A stretch of 7,634 nucleotides of DNA, taken from contig CAINUH010000075.1 of the NCBI GenBank assembly GCA_903853735.1, positions 1-7,634 on the forward strand. Reading direction: 5' to 3'. The position numbers and the translations under genes were made by a program. The DNA is from an uncultured Desulfomonile sp. (lineage in GTDB: Bacteria > Desulfobacterota > Desulfomonilia > Desulfomonilales > Desulfomonilaceae). This document shows positions 6,639 through 7,634 of the stretch, piece by piece (the stretch's first letter is position 1; every line of letters starts with the position of its first letter). Under the pieces are notes generated by a model. That model made no database searches. It was not told the origin of the DNA and saw only the letters and a list, made by a program, of their open reading frames with translations.

Positions 6639-6661
6639 TTGTCCCTCTGGTTCAGAGACAA
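6639..6661 (-). other. Hairpin in the leader of the SEC-C gene
   Basis: TTGTC (6639-6643) pairs with GACAA (6657-6661) and TCTG (6646-6649) pairs with CAGA (6653-6656) around a GTT loop, with a two-base CC bulge on one side. It lies about 27 bases upstream of the GTG start, outside the ribosome site. It could be a small leader structure or an operator-like inverted repeat. Nothing else supports a regulatory role. Confidence 0.25.
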
Positions 6662-7440
6662 AGCGTCATGTGCTCTTGAGTCGCCGTAATTAAATGAGCT
6701 GGATATCGTTACCACAATAGTTCCGGGTCTCACACGGTTCCGAGAAACAGCCCTGTCTTCTACGCCACGAGTCGGCTACGGGGATTGTCTTGCCCTGAGT
6801 TCCGCATCGGTCGGTCCATCTCGCTGGTTCTAAGTACTCTCTGTCCGATACGTCCTTTAGCCCCGCTCAAACCAGCCCGTTGTCTTCAAGATACCCGGCC
6901 CCAATTCTGTAGGTCAACTGGAATCTTTGCGCCCAGCACAGAGACTGCGGTCCGAGGCAAAGGGAATGGGCATGTGCATTAGGCTTCCGGCCCCTCCCTT
7001 CCACTCCGTGCGACATCCGTCAGGGAGTGCAGGGCGAATCGGTATTCCCGGGCCTAACACCGCCTTAAGGGCACAACCTGTAGTTGCGACCATCATGATT
7101 GGCGTTTCATCTCATCTTGCAGACGCGTTCATGAGAGCGAAAGCCAAGCGGACGACACGCGCCTGGACGCAGCAATTTGTTTCGGGTGCGGCGTATGATC
7201 GCGGGAGTGACCCCGATTGGGTTGTACTGTAGGCCTAGGGGAGGACCGTTTTCACGGCAGGCTGGATCAACGCGTTCAAGCCTCCTTAACGGCGGGACGT
7301 ATCTGTCCGGAGGATCCGTTCAGGGGGATGCCTGTCAAGCGTCCTGAAGAAGGTCATCATGAAGCGCTTTCATTTGCTGGGACGGATGTGTTAGCCCCCC
7401 CGGTTTGGCACGAAAGGAGCCGAGTGCTCCCTGAAATGGT

Positions 7441-7505
7441 GCGCATAGGCGCGCCATATCGCGACTATTTCTCGTTTTTTTTTGCGATAGTGCTGTGATA
7501 TGCGC
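7441..7505. repeat. Symmetric nested inverted repeat with a T9 run before the transposase
   Basis: The outer arms are GCGCATA (7441-7447) and TATGCGC (7499-7505). Nine bases further in on each side are inner arms TATCGC (7457-7462) and GCGATA (7484-7489). The 21-base centre contains nine consecutive T (7475-7483). The equal nine-base spacing on both sides makes it look like one imperfect palindrome or cruciform. It ends seven bases before the transposase ATG, so in RNA it would sit across the ribosome-binding region. Confidence 0.5.
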
Positions 7506-7512
7506 TCGTCCC

Positions 7513-7634
7513 ATGAATCGGGACGATGCGATAAAGCTCTATCGATCCGGCGAGAAGCCGACAGTTGATGTGCTGGTGGATTTGGGTCGGCGCATCGAAC
7601 AGCTTGAGGAAACTGTGGCGAGGAAATCGACAAA
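7513..7634 (+). CDS. IS66-type transposase (TnpC-like), N-terminal end, cut by right edge
   Basis: The frame starts at an ATG at 7513-7515 and is still open at the last base. The 40 complete codons read MNRDDAIKLYRSGEKPTVDV, then LVDLGRRIEQLEETVARKST. This matches the N-terminus of single-ORF IS66-family transposases: M-N-R-D-x-A-I, L-Y-x-x-G, then a leucine-zipper-like helix (I-E-Q-L-E) running into the K/N-S-rich segment that usually precedes K-P-P-S. The zinc-binding region and DDE catalytic core would lie beyond the edge. No Shine-Dalgarno sequence is seen before the ATG. An in-frame GTG at 7495 is an alternative start, but the family N-terminus fits the ATG. The call rests on about 40 residues of remembered pattern. 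Confidence 0.75.
   Translation, partial: MNRDDAIKLYRSGEKPTVDVLVDLGRRIEQLEETVARKST
7513..7634 (+). mobile_element. Partial IS66-type insertion sequence (minimum extent)
   Basis: Only the first codons of the transposase are inside the window. The left terminus of the element lies upstream of 7513 but was not identified. It points outward, away from the three genes, as does the unrelated IS1634-type element on the other side. Confidence 0.55.

Larger units (their letters stand above)
6613..7512. other. 900-base stretch without a confident gene before the IS66 element
   Basis: No frame here gives a recognisable protein. The plus-strand frame ending at 7232 has a mildly protein-like tail (from about 7095: MIGVSSHLADAFMRAKAKRT and on to W-V-V-L), and another plus-strand frame runs 7217-7498, but neither has a clear ribosome site or family resemblance. 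The left end of the IS66-type element must lie somewhere in the right part of this stretch; I could not locate its inverted repeat. No tnpA or tnpB accessory gene of IS66 is recognisable. A five-base-pair hairpin (GGAGC, CGAGT, GCTCC) sits at 7416-7430, and a nested palindrome at 7441-7505 is listed separately. Confidence 0.5.

Noticed and set aside
7391..7633. Minus-strand 80-codon frame at the right edge
   Set aside because: Overlaps the IS66-type transposase start, whose product matches a family; the minus product matches nothing.
1..7634. CRISPR array, tRNA or rRNA genes
   Set aside because: No regularly spaced repeats were seen, and no T-arm-like or rRNA-like sequence was recognised on either strand.

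Overview
The window reads as accessory bacterial DNA, with a GC content that looks like the mid-50s by eye. Five coding regions can be supported. Three are complete genes on the minus strand, and two are transposase genes cut by the window edges. Protein style (a bacterial SNF2/SWIM gene pair, a SEC-C protein, IS1634- and IS66-type transposases) suggests a proteobacterium or a Desulfobacterota-like organism. That is an impression only, because no rRNA, tRNA or housekeeping gene is present to fix it.

Layout from left to right. At 1-539 (minus) lies the N-terminal part of an IS1634-type transposase that runs off the left edge. Positions 540-1052 hold no confident gene, only a weak 80-codon frame. 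At 1053-1943 (minus) lies a SWIM zinc-finger protein. At 1945-5076 (minus) lies a large SNF2-family ATPase/helicase; the frame is open further upstream, to 5145, but the ATG at 5076 is the better start. The ATPase gene comes first in transcription and its stop codon is one base from the ATG of the SWIM gene, so the two form an operon with likely coupled translation. A plausible sigma-70-type promoter for the pair sits at 5194-5222. Positions 5077-5823 are intergenic, with weak open frames on both strands. At 5824-6612 (minus) lies a protein with an N-terminal zinc-ribbon-like region and a C-terminal SEC-C metal-binding domain. About 900 bases without a convincing gene follow. At 7513-7634 (plus) an IS66-type transposase begins and runs off the right edge.

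Functionally, the core is the SNF2 ATPase plus SWIM pair. SWIM domains are known to be associated with SNF2 ATPases, either fused or as neighbouring genes. The likely role is ATP-driven translocation on DNA or remodelling of protein-DNA complexes, with the SWIM protein as a zinc-binding partner that contacts nucleic acid or protein. The cellular process (repair, recombination, transcription restart or defence) cannot be read from this sequence. The SEC-C gene has the same orientation but is separated by about 750 bases and is probably a separate transcription unit. Two unrelated insertion sequences pointing outward flank the three genes. This fits a mobile or rearranged neighbourhood and may explain the decayed-looking spacers.

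No clearly novel system was found. The points most worth a second look are the SNF2-SWIM operon, a possible internal translation start that would release the SEC-C domain as a separate small protein, and a symmetric nested palindrome just before the IS66-type transposase.
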